Translations under genes and position numbers: made by a program
The notes under the pieces: generated by a model
Databases searched by the model: none
Told to the model about the DNA's origin: nothing
What the model saw: the letters and a program-made list of their open reading frames with translations, nothing else
Origin: Pleurotus djamor
Lineage: Eukaryota > Basidiomycota > Agaricomycetes > Agaricales > Pleurotaceae
Length of the DNA stretch: 64,000 bases
Assembly: GCA_029747585.1 (NCBI GenBank)
Contig: JAPEVF010000002.1
Location: forward strand, 101,405 to 165,404
Reading direction: 5' to 3'
Shown here: positions 54,782 to 64,000 of the stretch, one piece after another
Layout of the letters: each line of letters starts with the position of its first letter
Position numbering within the stretch: the stretch's first letter is position 1

Positions 54782-56006
54782 ATGTCTACTCCGCGCCCAT
54801 CTTCCCCACCCCCTGAGTAAGTTGCTCGATCGTTGTCCAAGTTTACCTTGAAAATGATCTAATCTGCTGTAGCTATACGTCTGTCCACCGTGTCTCATTC
54901 ACTCCATCTGGCTCGCCTCTGTTGCCTTCGAGCTTCTCCATCTCAGGGGAACAAGATTCCCATCTCACATACGAGACAACCGCGTCTGGTTCAGTTCTGT
55001 CACTTCCGCTTTCCGTTGCTGCTCAACCTCCACCTCCGCCTTCAGACAATGTTGTATTGTCTTGGACTCCCGACGATCTATACACAGGACCGCAAGCTGT
55101 CTCTGCGCCATTGGATCCCTCCACCTCGTATGCTCAACTAGGGATCCCCAGACCACCTTCCGTGACGCCTCCAGAGGACCCTCCGAGGCGCGTTTCAAGC
55201 ACCCGTTTTTGCGTATTGGAAAGCTAAATTGGAAAATACTCTAGGTATGTCGAAGCAAGAGCCCCGACGACACCCGTCACCTATACCTTTTCACCACTTG
55301 GCGGCAGCGTCATGTTATTGATTCCACCTGCCCAAGCTCAAGATACCCGACCACTGTATCATATTTCAAACGAAATGAACTGCTTCAATCCTCTGTCACA
55401 TATTACGACGCTTCGTCGTGGTGCTAACGAGAACGGAGATTTAGTTGGAGAGTTTGAGTACGTCCTTCAAAAGTTCAGGCACACATGTTTTGGGCATTTA
55501 TCTTCCTACTAGAATGGGCATCTCAGAATTTCCAGCAACACTATCCATACGGGGGAAGCACTACTACATGAGGGATGCTCTTCGGAAGATGGGTAGCTCT
55601 ACCAATGTGAGTTCTTGCCAGACTTTTCTCAGTTACGCGCAGTCTTACCTTGCACTTGGAAACAGAGAATATGGGCGTGGCAGTTTATGCAGAGGAAGAT
55701 GTATTGGTTCACTCAGAAAGAAGTAAAGGTGGTGCGTACCTACCGTGACATCCTTGTTAACTTGCTTCTCATCCGCCAGTACAGTGTTATGAAACTCTCA
55801 GAGGAGAGGGCACAGTTTTCGCTAGGTTCACACCATCCAAGCGACCGCGCACACCACAACATCCGGTGACTATGGCCCAACTGGAGATCACTCCTGATGG
55901 TTGGCCACGGTTGGACGATATCCTCATGTCGATTTTGATTGTCGAACGATGGCGACAGACGCCGCAAAATGGCGAGCTCCGCCATCTCTTCAGTTTCTTT
56001 CGTTGA
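54782..56006 (+). CDS. DUF6593-like protein
   Basis: Starts at the ATG at 54782 (MSTPRPSSPPPD) and ends ELRHLFSFFR at 56006, with several short introns. After a proline-rich first 100 residues the conserved part reads VTYTFSPLGGSVMLLIPP, YHISNEMNCFNPLSHITTLR, GDLVGEFEMGISEFPATL, SIRGKHYYMRDALRKM, IWAWQFMQRKMYWFT and GEGTVFARFTPSKRPRTP. This pattern of a YxI...ITxxRR segment, a later aromatic W-x-W core and a C-terminal helix (LDDILMSILIVERW) is that of DUF6593, a family expanded in Agaricomycetes with no known function. The hAT transposon ends about 20 bp before the start codon, so the natural promoter has probably been displaced and the gene may be silent or driven from the transposon end. 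The coding frame is intact. Confidence 0.62.
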
Positions 56007-56242
56007 CTCCATGGTGGCTACGACCCCAATTTACGAGATCTTGGTCAAGCGAGAGAATCCTTCTCAAGACTTGGAATAAGAATATTTTATTCGTGTATAT
56101 TACAACCAATAAATTCATACGTGGAATTTCCTAACGCCTTATTGAGACCGTATCGGTCACTTCTGAGGTCAAGAAAGCACGCGTAGACGAAGATGCGATC
56201 ATAGCAAACAAGGGATTCGATGGCGGCTACAGTGAAATTTTA

Positions 56243-57607
56243 TCACGCCATCAGGGCAATATGCTTGAGCTCACTGTTCATGATATATCGTCAGCGGACG
56301 AACAAGCAGATGCAACGCAACGTAAACATACTTAGACACCTGTTGGCCCACCTTCATTGCTGGGTAAAGAGTGTCGACATCCTGTTCTTCCTCGGACGTT
56401 CGCATTCCACGAGCTCGAGACTCGAGACCAGGCAAAGGAGCCAAGTCGTAATCTGACGACAGATGCCAGAAGAATGTAGACGAGATACGAATGAGGGGTC
56501 GGGTGGGATGGGTCTTCTTGCGCTCTTCGATGACCTATTCATCAACGGTGTCAGTGAGAGATCAGATTAGTCAGGAATGTCTGTACGCACCCTCAACGTC
56601 GCCTCATTGACAACGACTTCATGGAAACCTGCCTTCACGAGTCCACCAGTGAGATGTTCGAATTGCTTTCCAGCTTGAACAAGGAGATAGCGTCCAGTGG
56701 GAGGGAGCTTCACTGGGATTCGTTTGCCTGTATTGCGAGCCCAGATATGAAGACCTGGGTAACGAGAACGGCCATGAATGGTCAGGAAGTTGAGATCGGA
56801 GTGGAAGCCAGCAAGGATGGTGTCCTTTTGGCCATATTTTTGCAAGTCAGACGCTGTCGGAGCGAGGAGATGGGGACCGTATTTTCCAGCACCCTTGAAC
56901 GTCTCTGCTGGCAAGCCCAAGCCAATCGCAGCCATTTCGGCCAAGTTTTCTACCCTGCAGATTAAAGTTGTGAGGGTCAGATACTCCAGCCCTTTCCCGA
57001 CGCGAATTAGCTTACGCGTTCTTCATTGACTTTCCCCATTTCTCCATAGTGGGCGTCCAGCGTTGGTTCAAGCTTGCTGCATCCGGGACGACATTCGGGG
57101 CATTCAAGCCAGGGAATTGAGTTTCATAAGGGGGCTTCTCGCTCATTTTCCAGAAGAAACGACATTTAGGATCGGGTGAGTGAGCCGAGATATCCAAGGG
57201 TCGCTCAGACGGTTCCAGCTTCTCGATAATACGAAGGCAAGGCTCATCCACCGCGCATTTAGGCTTTTCCGTGTTTTCGAGGGTAACACCAACTTGGTAG
57301 CTGAGTTCTGGTCGCTCAGCTTTCTTCAAGTCTGCGTCAGGCTGCGCGAAGTAGTCCTCTAGCAAATCGAGGAATTCCTGGTTATCGTCCTCTGTGACGC
57401 GTGAATCGTGCAAGATAACTGCGCCGTAGACGATCAGAGCGTCTGCTGCCTGGCATGAAGTCATATTTTACCCCCGCAGTCCTATCAGATTGTGCTGATA
57501 ACACATACCTTGGCACACTCTGCCTTGACGGCGTCCGAGTCATTTGACTGAGCGAGGAAGACGTCGAGGTCGACGATGGGCAAGTTCATGTCCGTAGCGG
57601 CTGACAT
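56243..57607 (-). CDS. 2-oxoglutarate/Fe(II)-dependent oxygenase of the isopenicillin-N-synthase-like family
   Basis: Starts at the ATG at 57607 (MSAATDMNLPIVDLDVFLAQ); an intron leads into AADALIVYGAVILHDSRV. The central part has KMSEKPPYETQFPGLNAPNV and VENLAEMAAIGLGLP. The iron site is visible as H-x-D in AGFHSDLNFLTIHG and a distal histidine in LLVQAGKQFEHLTGG. After two more introns the tail reads RPLIRISSTFFWHLSSDYDL and GQQVSNELKHIALMA, ending at 56243. The last join uses a GTATGT donor at 56338, recovering the conserved tail. These enzymes oxidise small molecules with oxygen and 2-oxoglutarate in the cytosol. Close fungal relatives are uncharacterised, so the substrate is unknown. It is convergent with the DUF6593 gene (237 bp) and diverges from UBC12. 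Confidence 0.72.
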
Positions 57608-57817
57608 CGTTGGTGGCGGTCGTGGGGGTAGCGTATGGGCATTTCCACGTCCAAGGCAGCCTATATAAGCAGAGTGTCCATGTGCAAAGGCAAAGTAGCA
57701 CACATGGGCGCTTGCGGGGTAAGGGTTTTTGTGGCACGCGGGCCTCGAGTCAGCATCACTTTCAGAGTTGTACCGCCACTCACCACTGCTTGACATCGTT
57801 TCTTACACTCGCCCACC
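57608..57817. promoter_or_regulatory. Divergent promoter between the 2OG oxygenase and UBC12
   Basis: 210 bp between start codons. A TATATAAG element at 57661-57668 is nearly palindromic and lies about 55 bp before the oxygenase ATG and about 150 bp before the UBC12 ATG, so it more likely serves the oxygenase. Confidence 0.4.
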
Positions 57818-58645
57818 ATGCTTAAGGTATGTCCTCCCCACTCGGGGTCAAAATCTCATGCTTACATTCTCATTGCGTTTAGATATGGTCTATGAAGAAG
57901 AATGAGGATGCGGCGGCCAAGAAGAAGCCAAAGACCAGCGCCGCACAGATACGAGTGCAGAAGGGTGCGTCCAGTCGTCCTCGCTGACTCCTCAATTTCT
58001 GGTGATGCTCATAGATATATTCTAGATCTCACTGAGCTTGACCTTCCAAGCACAATGAAGACGAATTTCCCTGATCCCGCTGATCTCCTCAATTTCACTC
58101 TCACTATCACCCCCGATGAAGGTGCGGTTTGCCCTGGCATTTTGGAGATACCGCGTTTTTCTGACTTATTTGCTCTCAGGAATGTACAAGGGCGGCGCAT
58201 TCGTCTTTTCCTTCGTGATCAACACGAACTATCCTCACGATCCACCAAAGGTGAAATGCACGCAGACGGTATGTGTCTTGCCACGGAGTTGCCGTTTGCC
58301 TCGCTCATGGAATTATCGTCCAACAGATATACCACCCCAACGTAGATTTGGAAGGGAATGTCTGCTTGAACATCCTCCGAGAAGACTGGAAGCCCGTTCT
58401 GAATCTGAATTCGGTGATGGTCGGCTTACAATATTTGTTCTTGGAGCCGAATGCAGACGATCCGTTGAACAAAGGTGTGTCTATATTTATCTGTAGTATC
58501 GAATCTTACTAAAGACCTCTCTCAATGAACAGAGGCAGCCCAGGAACTCCTCAAGAACCGAGATCACTTCCTCGCGAACGTCAAATCGTCAATGCGAGGC
58601 GCGTCCATCGGTGGCGTCAAGTACAACAACGTCTTGATCCAGTAA
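57818..58645 (+). CDS. UBC12: NEDD8-conjugating enzyme UBC12
   Basis: Starts at the ATG at 57818; a first intron after only four codons leads to [19 protein letters not shown]. Further introns give [60 protein letters not shown] and the active-site block [20 protein letters not shown] with the catalytic cysteine. Then follow [20 protein letters not shown] and the C-terminus [13 protein letters not shown]. The hydrophobic-basic N-terminal extension is the UBC12-specific part that docks on the NEDD8 E1 and DCN1. The enzyme passes NEDD8 to cullins and so activates SCF ligases, the complexes that the two F-box proteins in this window would join. Confidence 0.92.
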
Positions 58646-58829
58646 TCGGACTATTTCACGCGCTTGTCGTGCATCATTGCTTTCCATTCATCGTTTCATG
58701 ATCCCATCTACATCCTACACACCTGCTGGATAGAACACCTTATAGACATGTAATGGTTCTGTTCATTGTATATTGTTCACTTCATTAATCGTACATATCG
58801 CATCCAATGAACGTGCTGACACGCTCGAT

Positions 58830-59375
58830 CTAGCTGCCTCGGTAGGTCGTATATGAGTAAGGACTGATCAAGAGCGGGATATGATAGTGCTCATCGGGAT
58901 TCTCTACTGTGAAGGAGATCTGGGCCATGGAGTGAGCGATGATGAAGGGGAATGTAGGATACAGTCCACGCACCTCAACCCACGGATAAAAAGACTTGCG
59001 ATTAGTGCGCTCAAAGTACTCCTGCGTCTTGAAGATGATCTTGTATGTTCGGCCCGCAGTGAGCTTCACGGGCTCTACGTTTGGGTCCTTGGGGGACAAC
59101 AAGTCTAGGCAACGTCCATCGGCGTTGGTCACGCTGTGTCGGATTAGTACAAGATGTATCGGTTATACTAGCAATCGACTCACCCTTTGCCAAGGGGATT
59201 GAAGATATCGGGATCTCCTTCGAGTTTGGGTGGATCGCGGTCCTGTAAACGGATAATCACGCCTTCTGCAGGCTTTCCGAGGGACGAATCAAGCACTGGA
59301 GGCGACGTTGAGATGGACGATGCTAGACAACGAAGACAGCGACTGACCGTGACAAGTGATAGGAGACTTGGCCAT
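58830..59375 (-). CDS. 5-hydroxyisourate hydrolase (transthyretin-like)
   Basis: Starts at the ATG at 59375 (MAKSPITCH); a short intron then joins VLDSSLGKPAEGVIIRLQDR. A second intron precedes VTNADGRCLDLLSPKDPN, and the protein ends ISPYSYTTYRGS at 58830. The N-terminal CHVLDxxxGxPA motif with its histidine and the C-terminal YRGS tetrapeptide are the two diagnostic features that separate 5-hydroxyisourate hydrolases from transthyretin. The enzyme opens the ring of 5-hydroxyisourate, the product of urate oxidase, in purine breakdown. No PTS1 peroxisomal signal (SKL-like) is present at the C-terminus, so it is probably cytosolic. It diverges from RRP1 with 125 bp between starts. Confidence 0.88.
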
Positions 59376-59500
59376 GGTGGTGGGTGGTTGTAGAAACCAG
59401 AGGATGAGGAGGGTGATTTCATTTATACGCAAGCCAGTTGGAGCAACATGGTCATGATAAGGGTCCGAAAGCTTATACCGGCGCCAAAAAAGTTTCTCCA

Positions 59501-60637
59501 ATGACCGCGATATCGACATCAACTCCTCCATTAGCCAAGTACCTGGCGTCCACCGGTGAGTTGACTTGCTGCTGCGCACGGATGCCGCTCTAAAAGTGCA
59601 TATCCAGATAAGCGGACGCGAGACAAGTCAATAAAAAATTTGTCCATCTTCCTCTCTGATCCATCTCGCAATGAACTATCGAAGGAAGAAATGGACAAAC
59701 TATGGAAAGGGATCTTTTATTGTATGAAGTGGTTTACATGTCGTATTTCTCTGGCTGCTGACAAGCTGTGAAGGTTTCTGGATGTCAGACAAGCCTCTTG
59801 TCCAGCAAGCCTTAGCTACGGAGCTGGCTGAGCTACTGCTTATGATCACGTCGACCAACCAAGCTCTGGCTTTTTTGCGTGGATTCTGGGAAACAACTGT
59901 GCGTGAATGGAATGGAATTGATCGTTTACGGTCTGCTACTCGCTCTCATCTCTCAATTACTATCTAACATCTTCGATAGTATCGACAAATATTACATGCT
60001 AGTGCGACGATATATGAACGCCTCATTCAGGCTCCTTTTGCGAACGAAATGGGACAAATCAGCCTGCGAGACGCATAATGGAATACTGTTGTCCCAAGGT
60101 GGGCCTCTGTGGTATGCGAGTTCACCTTCAACTACTNCCTAGTCTCACACAATTTGCTACAGCCCTTCAGACCTGCGTGTTCCCACTGGGCTGGCCTACC
60201 ACTTAGCCGACGCTTACCTCGAAGAACTCGAGAAAGTGATGAAAACCTCAGAATCTCCATCCCCTGTTCCCCTTCAAACGATACTGCAGCCCTTCTTCAC
60301 CCTTGCTGCCCAAACGCCAAACTCCAAAACGTATACCCGCATCCAGTCGTCTTTATTTGAACCTCTTCTCCGTTCTACATCCCCTTCATCAAATTCTGAC
60401 GAGGACCGCAACCCTAAAAGAGCGCGTTTGGCTGAAGTCGAGGCCCTGTATCCGAACATACTGGAAAACGCCTGTCTCGTTGAAACCGGTGATACTTCGT
60501 CATCGACTGAGCTCAAGGATGGACTTTGTCGTGCCATATTTGACGCAGCAAGTCAACCAGATACGAAGGATACGAATCGCCGGAAACTGTATAAACTATG
60601 GCGAGAAAACGTCGANGAAGACGATTCGGACGAGTAG
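59501..60637 (+). CDS. RRP1: RRP1/NOP52-like ribosomal RNA processing protein
   Basis: Starts at the ATG at 59501 (MTAISTSTPPLAKYLAST), recovered by splicing: the first exon is short and a GTGAGT..CCAG intron leads to DKRTRDKSIKNLSIFLSDPS. A second intron inside the TGT codon gives MDKLWKGIFYCFWMSDKPLV. Then come ITSTNQALAFLRGFWETT, DKYYMLVRRYMNASFRLLLR and DLRVPTGLAYHLADAYLEEL. These are characteristic of the Nop52 family, nucleolar factors needed for 27S pre-rRNA processing and 60S assembly. The C-terminus is acidic (EDDSDE). At about 380 amino-acid coordinates or fewer it is close to fungal RRP1 size. Ns at 60137 and 60616 do not break the frame. A short stretch around 60090-60180 could not be resolved exactly. 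Confidence 0.82.
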
Positions 60638-60827
60638 ATCGGTTTACCCTCAATCTAATTCATCTGACCCGAGGATCATACATTCATTTGTTTTAAAATT
60701 ACAGAAAATGTGTATTTGTGTGGTCGGCGCGCAAAGTCGACTTCTGTCTATGATACACGAGTAGCGCTGGAGAAAGTACAACGAGATATTATGTGCGTGT
60801 GGTGGTCATTGTTTCATGGATGCTGAA

Positions 60828-61095
60828 TCACATCCGNGTTGGTAGGCGGGCTCGGGCTGTTTCTAAGCCTGCTCTAGCCTTTTCCATGCTGTTTAAGTCG
60901 GGTTAGCTATTTCANGCGATCATGAGCGGTGTCGAAGGACCAACCTTGATTGTCTATATCTCATCCAGACATAAGAGATCAATGCTGTTTCTATGCCGCC
61001 CCAGAGCAACAAGGTCTGNGGATGTCGTTAGAATGTCGCCCATAAACGAAGCAAGGAAGACATACCCTTTGACGAGCAGCAATGAGAGGGTACAT
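60828..61095 (-). CDS. Small 53-residue single-pass membrane protein, three tiny exons
   Basis: Found by splice logic rather than by an open frame. Exons 61066-61095, 60945-61015 and 60828-60888 (30, 71 and 61 nt) join to 162 nt, an ATG-to-TGA frame of 53 codons. Introns are 50 and 56 nt, with GTATGT and GTTGGT donors, CAG ends and textbook branch sites (TTCTAAC, GCTAAC). A TATATAAAG element lies about 115 bp upstream. The product starts MYPLIAARQR, has one hydrophobic helix (LLLWGGIETALISYVW), and a basic C-terminus ending LETARARLPTRM. Size and charge resemble small subunits of mitochondrial membrane complexes, but I do not recognise it. Ns at 60837, 60915 and 61019 fall in a third codon position and in the two introns. 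Confidence 0.55.
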
Positions 61096-61206
61096 GTTTA
61101 TTGGGGATTTGTGTGTGAGTAGAGGGCGATTTGAGTAGTAGTGTTCGAACACAANCTGTGAGTAGTGGTTGTTGAGGTGATGGTCTACTTGGAGCCTCGA
61201 GCAANT

Positions 61207-61218
61207 GCTTTATATACC
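61207..61218 (-). promoter_or_regulatory. TATA box of the small membrane-protein gene
   Basis: GGTATATAAAGC on the minus strand, about 115 bp before the ATG at 61095. The interval between is a CA/CT-rich leader typical of fungal 5' untranslated regions. Confidence 0.5.
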
Positions 61219-61896
61219 CCTCCACCACGCAAAGGTCATCGGGTCAANTAGGAANGGNNATTCATTCCAGATTCAATGGAACATTGCTCNGTGCTCGCAT
61301 AGCCTGGTCGTCGCGGTGGGCGTAGGCCTGGNGGTATNCTGCCCCTATCCCTGCNCACACCCAGAACGGACGACCCCTGATGAGATGTTCTAGACTCCAG
61401 ACCAACTCAATGGGCGCAGCGTCCCAGAACAACCTGGCACCTCCTCCAGCTAAAATTAATAAAATAGACCTCGTTTGAGTCGTTTCCGACGCATACGGGC
61501 TATATTCAGCATGNAGNTCATAGGGAGTCTGGGTGNCCACAGACCACCACGGAGGAGTCGTCACAAATACCGCTCAGTTCGCGNAAGTGTGGCCCTCAAG
61601 GTTTGCCCCATGNNCCCCACAGTTTCCATCACGCTATCCTTCTCGTGTAATCTATGCTATCTGCTGGTCCGAGTCGGGCCAGTGACNATTGGTGAATGAG
61701 CTCCAAATTGACACGTTGTCTGATATGACCCCTCTTGGCTTCTTGGAAACGCTCCCANTGACTCNAATCTCGGAGCCGTTTACTGCTCGGAGCCGCTTTT
61801 TCTGACTGGTCGTCTTGTTTTTGATCTCTTCATAATCGCTGGAAACGATGACCAGAGACATACATACATTCCCTCAATACTCCGGAACACGCTCTG
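61219..61896. other. N-rich intergenic region before the P450
   Basis: About 680 bp of poor sequence with many Ns. A 100-codon open stretch on the minus strand (61262-61564) ends NVPLNLE. It includes a hydrophobic patch (RPFWV, AGIGA) and the string QAYAHRDDQAMRA. It has no ATG at its start and I cannot assign it; it could be the last exon of a small gene. Nothing else is supported. Confidence 0.35.
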
Positions 61897-63946
61897 ATGG
61901 CTANNNCTGCAAACATGTCTGAGTCTTCGGCTCCATTCGTCTCTGACATTCCTCTCAGCCTGCTCGTGCCCGGAATTTTGGCNAGTCTCTATTTAATCAA
62001 GAAAATTACCTCGCCTNCCCCCAATGTANGTGCATTTTCCTACGCCGTTTTNATGCTGTCNGCTCATNGTTGGAATNTNTCAGTTATCCCACATCCCCGC
62101 CGTTGGATCGACCAACTCAATCGCTTCAGTCATTGATGCCTACAAGTTCTTGNAAGACGGACAGGCATATGTTCAGAAGGGTATTGAGAAGTACAAGTTN
62201 GGTGTCTTCCGCGTGCCCTATGTGGATAAATGGGCCGTCGTGTTGAACAAANCGGAGATGATCGATGAAATCCGCAAGGCGAGCGAACAGGATGTGTCTG
62301 TTCATGATGCGATCAATGAGGTTNGTATATCCGTCGTTATCCCGCCATCCTCTTCTAAANATCCGCTNNNNACTAGGCTTTGCAAGGAGAACATACTCTT
62401 GGTCGTCAACTCATCAACATAGCTTATCACGGCGATGTGGTCCGCTCAACTCTTACTCGTAATNTGACCCCCAGGTTTGGGGATATNCGAGACGAGATAG
62501 AGGTCGCCTTTGACGACCACATCCCAGCTAAATATGACGGTANGATACCCTTCTTTCCCTCAAATNTNCCTTNANGCTCAAGCNTTGCATAGAATGGGTN
62601 CCNGTTCAAGCCTTAGACTCAGTCTTGCACATNGTTTGCAGGGTGACCAACCGTATCTTCGTTGGACTCCCTTTNTGTGAGTCTTTTTCGNNCCTTATCT
62701 TGCGACAAATGGTGACCNTTCCCGCTAGGTCGTGACCCCGACTTTGTGGATCTCAACATCAACCTNACCGTGGAGTTGTTTACCGTCGGATTCTTCCTTA
62801 ACGTGCTCCCTACGTTCCTTCGCCCGTAAGTTNACTTNATCNTCGTGTNCATGANGCTATGANTTTACTTCNNTNGAAAGGCTCTTCGGATACCTCTTCT
62901 CGCCAATGCCCAGAGCNCTCAAGCGATGNCAGAAACATNTTGGNCCTCTGATCGCNCAACGCTTGGANGCAGACGCGGACCCGTACGCNGATAAATCTGA
63001 NCGACCAGTAAGTTCAATAAATCNCTGGTATACTCNGTCTTCGTCTTACCTGANTNCGCAACAGAACGACTTGATCACATGGATTATGGACGCAGCACCA
63101 GCNAATGAGCGCAACGTGAAGTGGATCACATTGCGTGTCCTNCATCTCAACTTCGGTGCCATCCACTCCACATCCAACGTAGGTTCTCGACTTGTTTGTC
63201 ACGGCATGTCGTTAAATTTTGCCCTAGACTTTCACCCAAGCCCTCTTCCATCTTGCATTCCGCACGGAGTACCAACAGATCCTTCGTGATGAGGTCAAGG
63301 AGATTGTTGACAAGGAAGGATGGTCCAAGACATCCGTCGGGAAAATGAGTAAGGTCGATAGCTTCATCAGAGAATGCCTCCGCTATGATGGAATCGCTGC
63401 NTGTACGTCGCCCCACCTACCGGCATCATCTTCCTCTTGACTCANTNNNNTNCGATNCCTTAGTGGTCATTGATCGTCGTATACGCAAGGCTGGCGGGCT
63501 CACTCTGTCAGATGGAACTCATCTCCCTCAGGGCACGTTCATCACCTTCGCNAGTTGGGCTATTCATCANAAGAACGAGAGCTTCACAAACCCTCTTGAA
63601 TTCGACGGGCTTCGCTTCGCTAAGATGGTCGGTCCTGACGATGGTGGTGTCTCCAAGTATCAGATCGTTACCACCGCGTTGGATCATGTTCCTTTCGGGC
63701 ATGGGCGACATGCTTGCCCAGGACGGTATGTTTGATGGTATTTNAAATTCTAGACTGTCACTCATGCAACCNCCTTTNGCNCTTAGCTTCCTCGCAGCCA
63801 GTGAAATGAAGACTATGTTGGCCCATGTTGTCTTGAACTACGACATCAGGCTCGAAACCGGAAAGCCCCCTCCATTGAATTGGTTCGGAAAGGACTCGAT
63901 GCCTCGGCGAACAGACGAGATTCTGTTCAGACGACGTAGGTTGTAG
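61897..63946 (+). CDS. Cytochrome P450 monooxygenase (many Ns)
   Basis: Starts at the ATG at 61897 or the in-frame ATG at 61915 (MSESSAPFVSDIPLSLLVPG), with an N-terminal membrane anchor, and ends RRTDEILFRRRRL at 63946. There are many introns. Visible landmarks are YKFL and EKYK-GVFRVPYVDKWAVVLN near the substrate-entry region, VTNRIFVGLPLC, and FTVGFFLNVLPTFLRP. The I-helix variant is LNFGAIHSTS, the ExxR motif is in FIRECLRYDG, and the haem loop is VPFGHGRHACPGR with the cysteine ligand. It is a class II, ER-anchored P450 that needs a CPR partner. The AIHST I-helix is common in Agaricomycete families acting on steroids, terpenoids or lipids, but the substrate cannot be read. More than thirty Ns prevent exact exon joins; key motifs survive. 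Confidence 0.8.
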
Positions 63947-64000
63947 GCTCNTCNNGCGCTACGCCACCCGCCCATCTTTACATCACTGTCGTTACTTGNT

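Noticed and set aside
1..64000. CRISPR arrays, prophage, operons or other bacterial systems
   Set aside because: Spliced eukaryotic genes fill the window; no regularly spaced repeats or bacterial gene order were seen.

Overview
The window is nuclear DNA from a filamentous basidiomycete, most likely an Agaricomycete. Nearly every gene is broken by many very short introns. Those I could place exactly are about 46-68 nt, with GT..AG ends and often a CTAAC/CTGAC-type branch site. Single-copy eukaryotic genes (UBC12, TTI1, VTA1, UTP17, RRP1, GNL1, RSC9) sit close together on both strands beside families typical of Agaricomycetes (DUF6593, F-box/LRR proteins, CYP450s). There is nothing bacterial or viral. 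Scattered Ns, which become dense after about 60 kb, mark an imperfect assembly. Two genes (VTA1, DCD1) have frame breaks exactly at an N and look like assembly errors.

Layout. 1-10 kb, all minus strand: an ARMH3-like gene cut by the left edge, an RSC9-type chromatin-remodelling subunit, an FBXO21-like F-box/YccV protein, and two tandem HXXXD acyltransferase paralogues. 11-16 kb: a GDP-fucose-transporter homologue (with an 11-nt microexon) diverging from an O-fucosyltransferase-like type II membrane protein, then a ketopantoate reductase. 16.7-20.7 kb, minus: a PB1...UBA-like protein with a candidate LIR motif, and a D-xylose-reductase-type aldo-keto reductase. 20.7-22.8 kb is gene-poor and holds a 335-bp MITE-like element with 40-bp inverted repeats and TA flanks. 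22.8-32 kb: an F-box protein, UTP17/NAN1, a SAM methyltransferase with a long C-terminal extension, and an AIFM2/FSP1-like flavoprotein. 32.5-37.6 kb, plus: GNL1-type permuted GTPase, a protein of unknown function, VTA1. 37.8-42 kb, minus: an arrestin-like protein and a GNAT acetyltransferase. 42-50.7 kb: POP3-like, DCD1, TTI1, ABZ1. 50.8-54.8 kb: a complete-looking hAT DNA transposon whose right end lies about 20 bp before the start codon of a DUF6593 gene. 56-64 kb: a 2OG-Fe(II) oxygenase, UBC12, 5-hydroxyisourate hydrolase, RRP1, a previously hidden 53-residue single-pass membrane protein, and a cytochrome P450.

The genes do not form one pathway; most are unrelated housekeeping genes. Links that are visible: the divergent transporter/fucosyltransferase-like pair could serve GDP-fucose-dependent glycosylation; ketopantoate reductase (pantothenate), ABZ1 (folate), DCD1 (dTMP) and 5-hydroxyisourate hydrolase (urate) are cofactor/nucleotide enzymes; UTP17, RRP1, POP3 and possibly GNL1 act in RNA and ribosome biogenesis; VTA1, arrestin-like, FBXO21-like, UBC12 and the PB1/UBA-like protein act in trafficking, ubiquitin or autophagy. 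The best candidate for something undescribed is the PB1-LIR-UBA-like protein, followed by the microexon and the hidden small membrane-protein gene. Exon joins were worked out by eye; no database search was possible.
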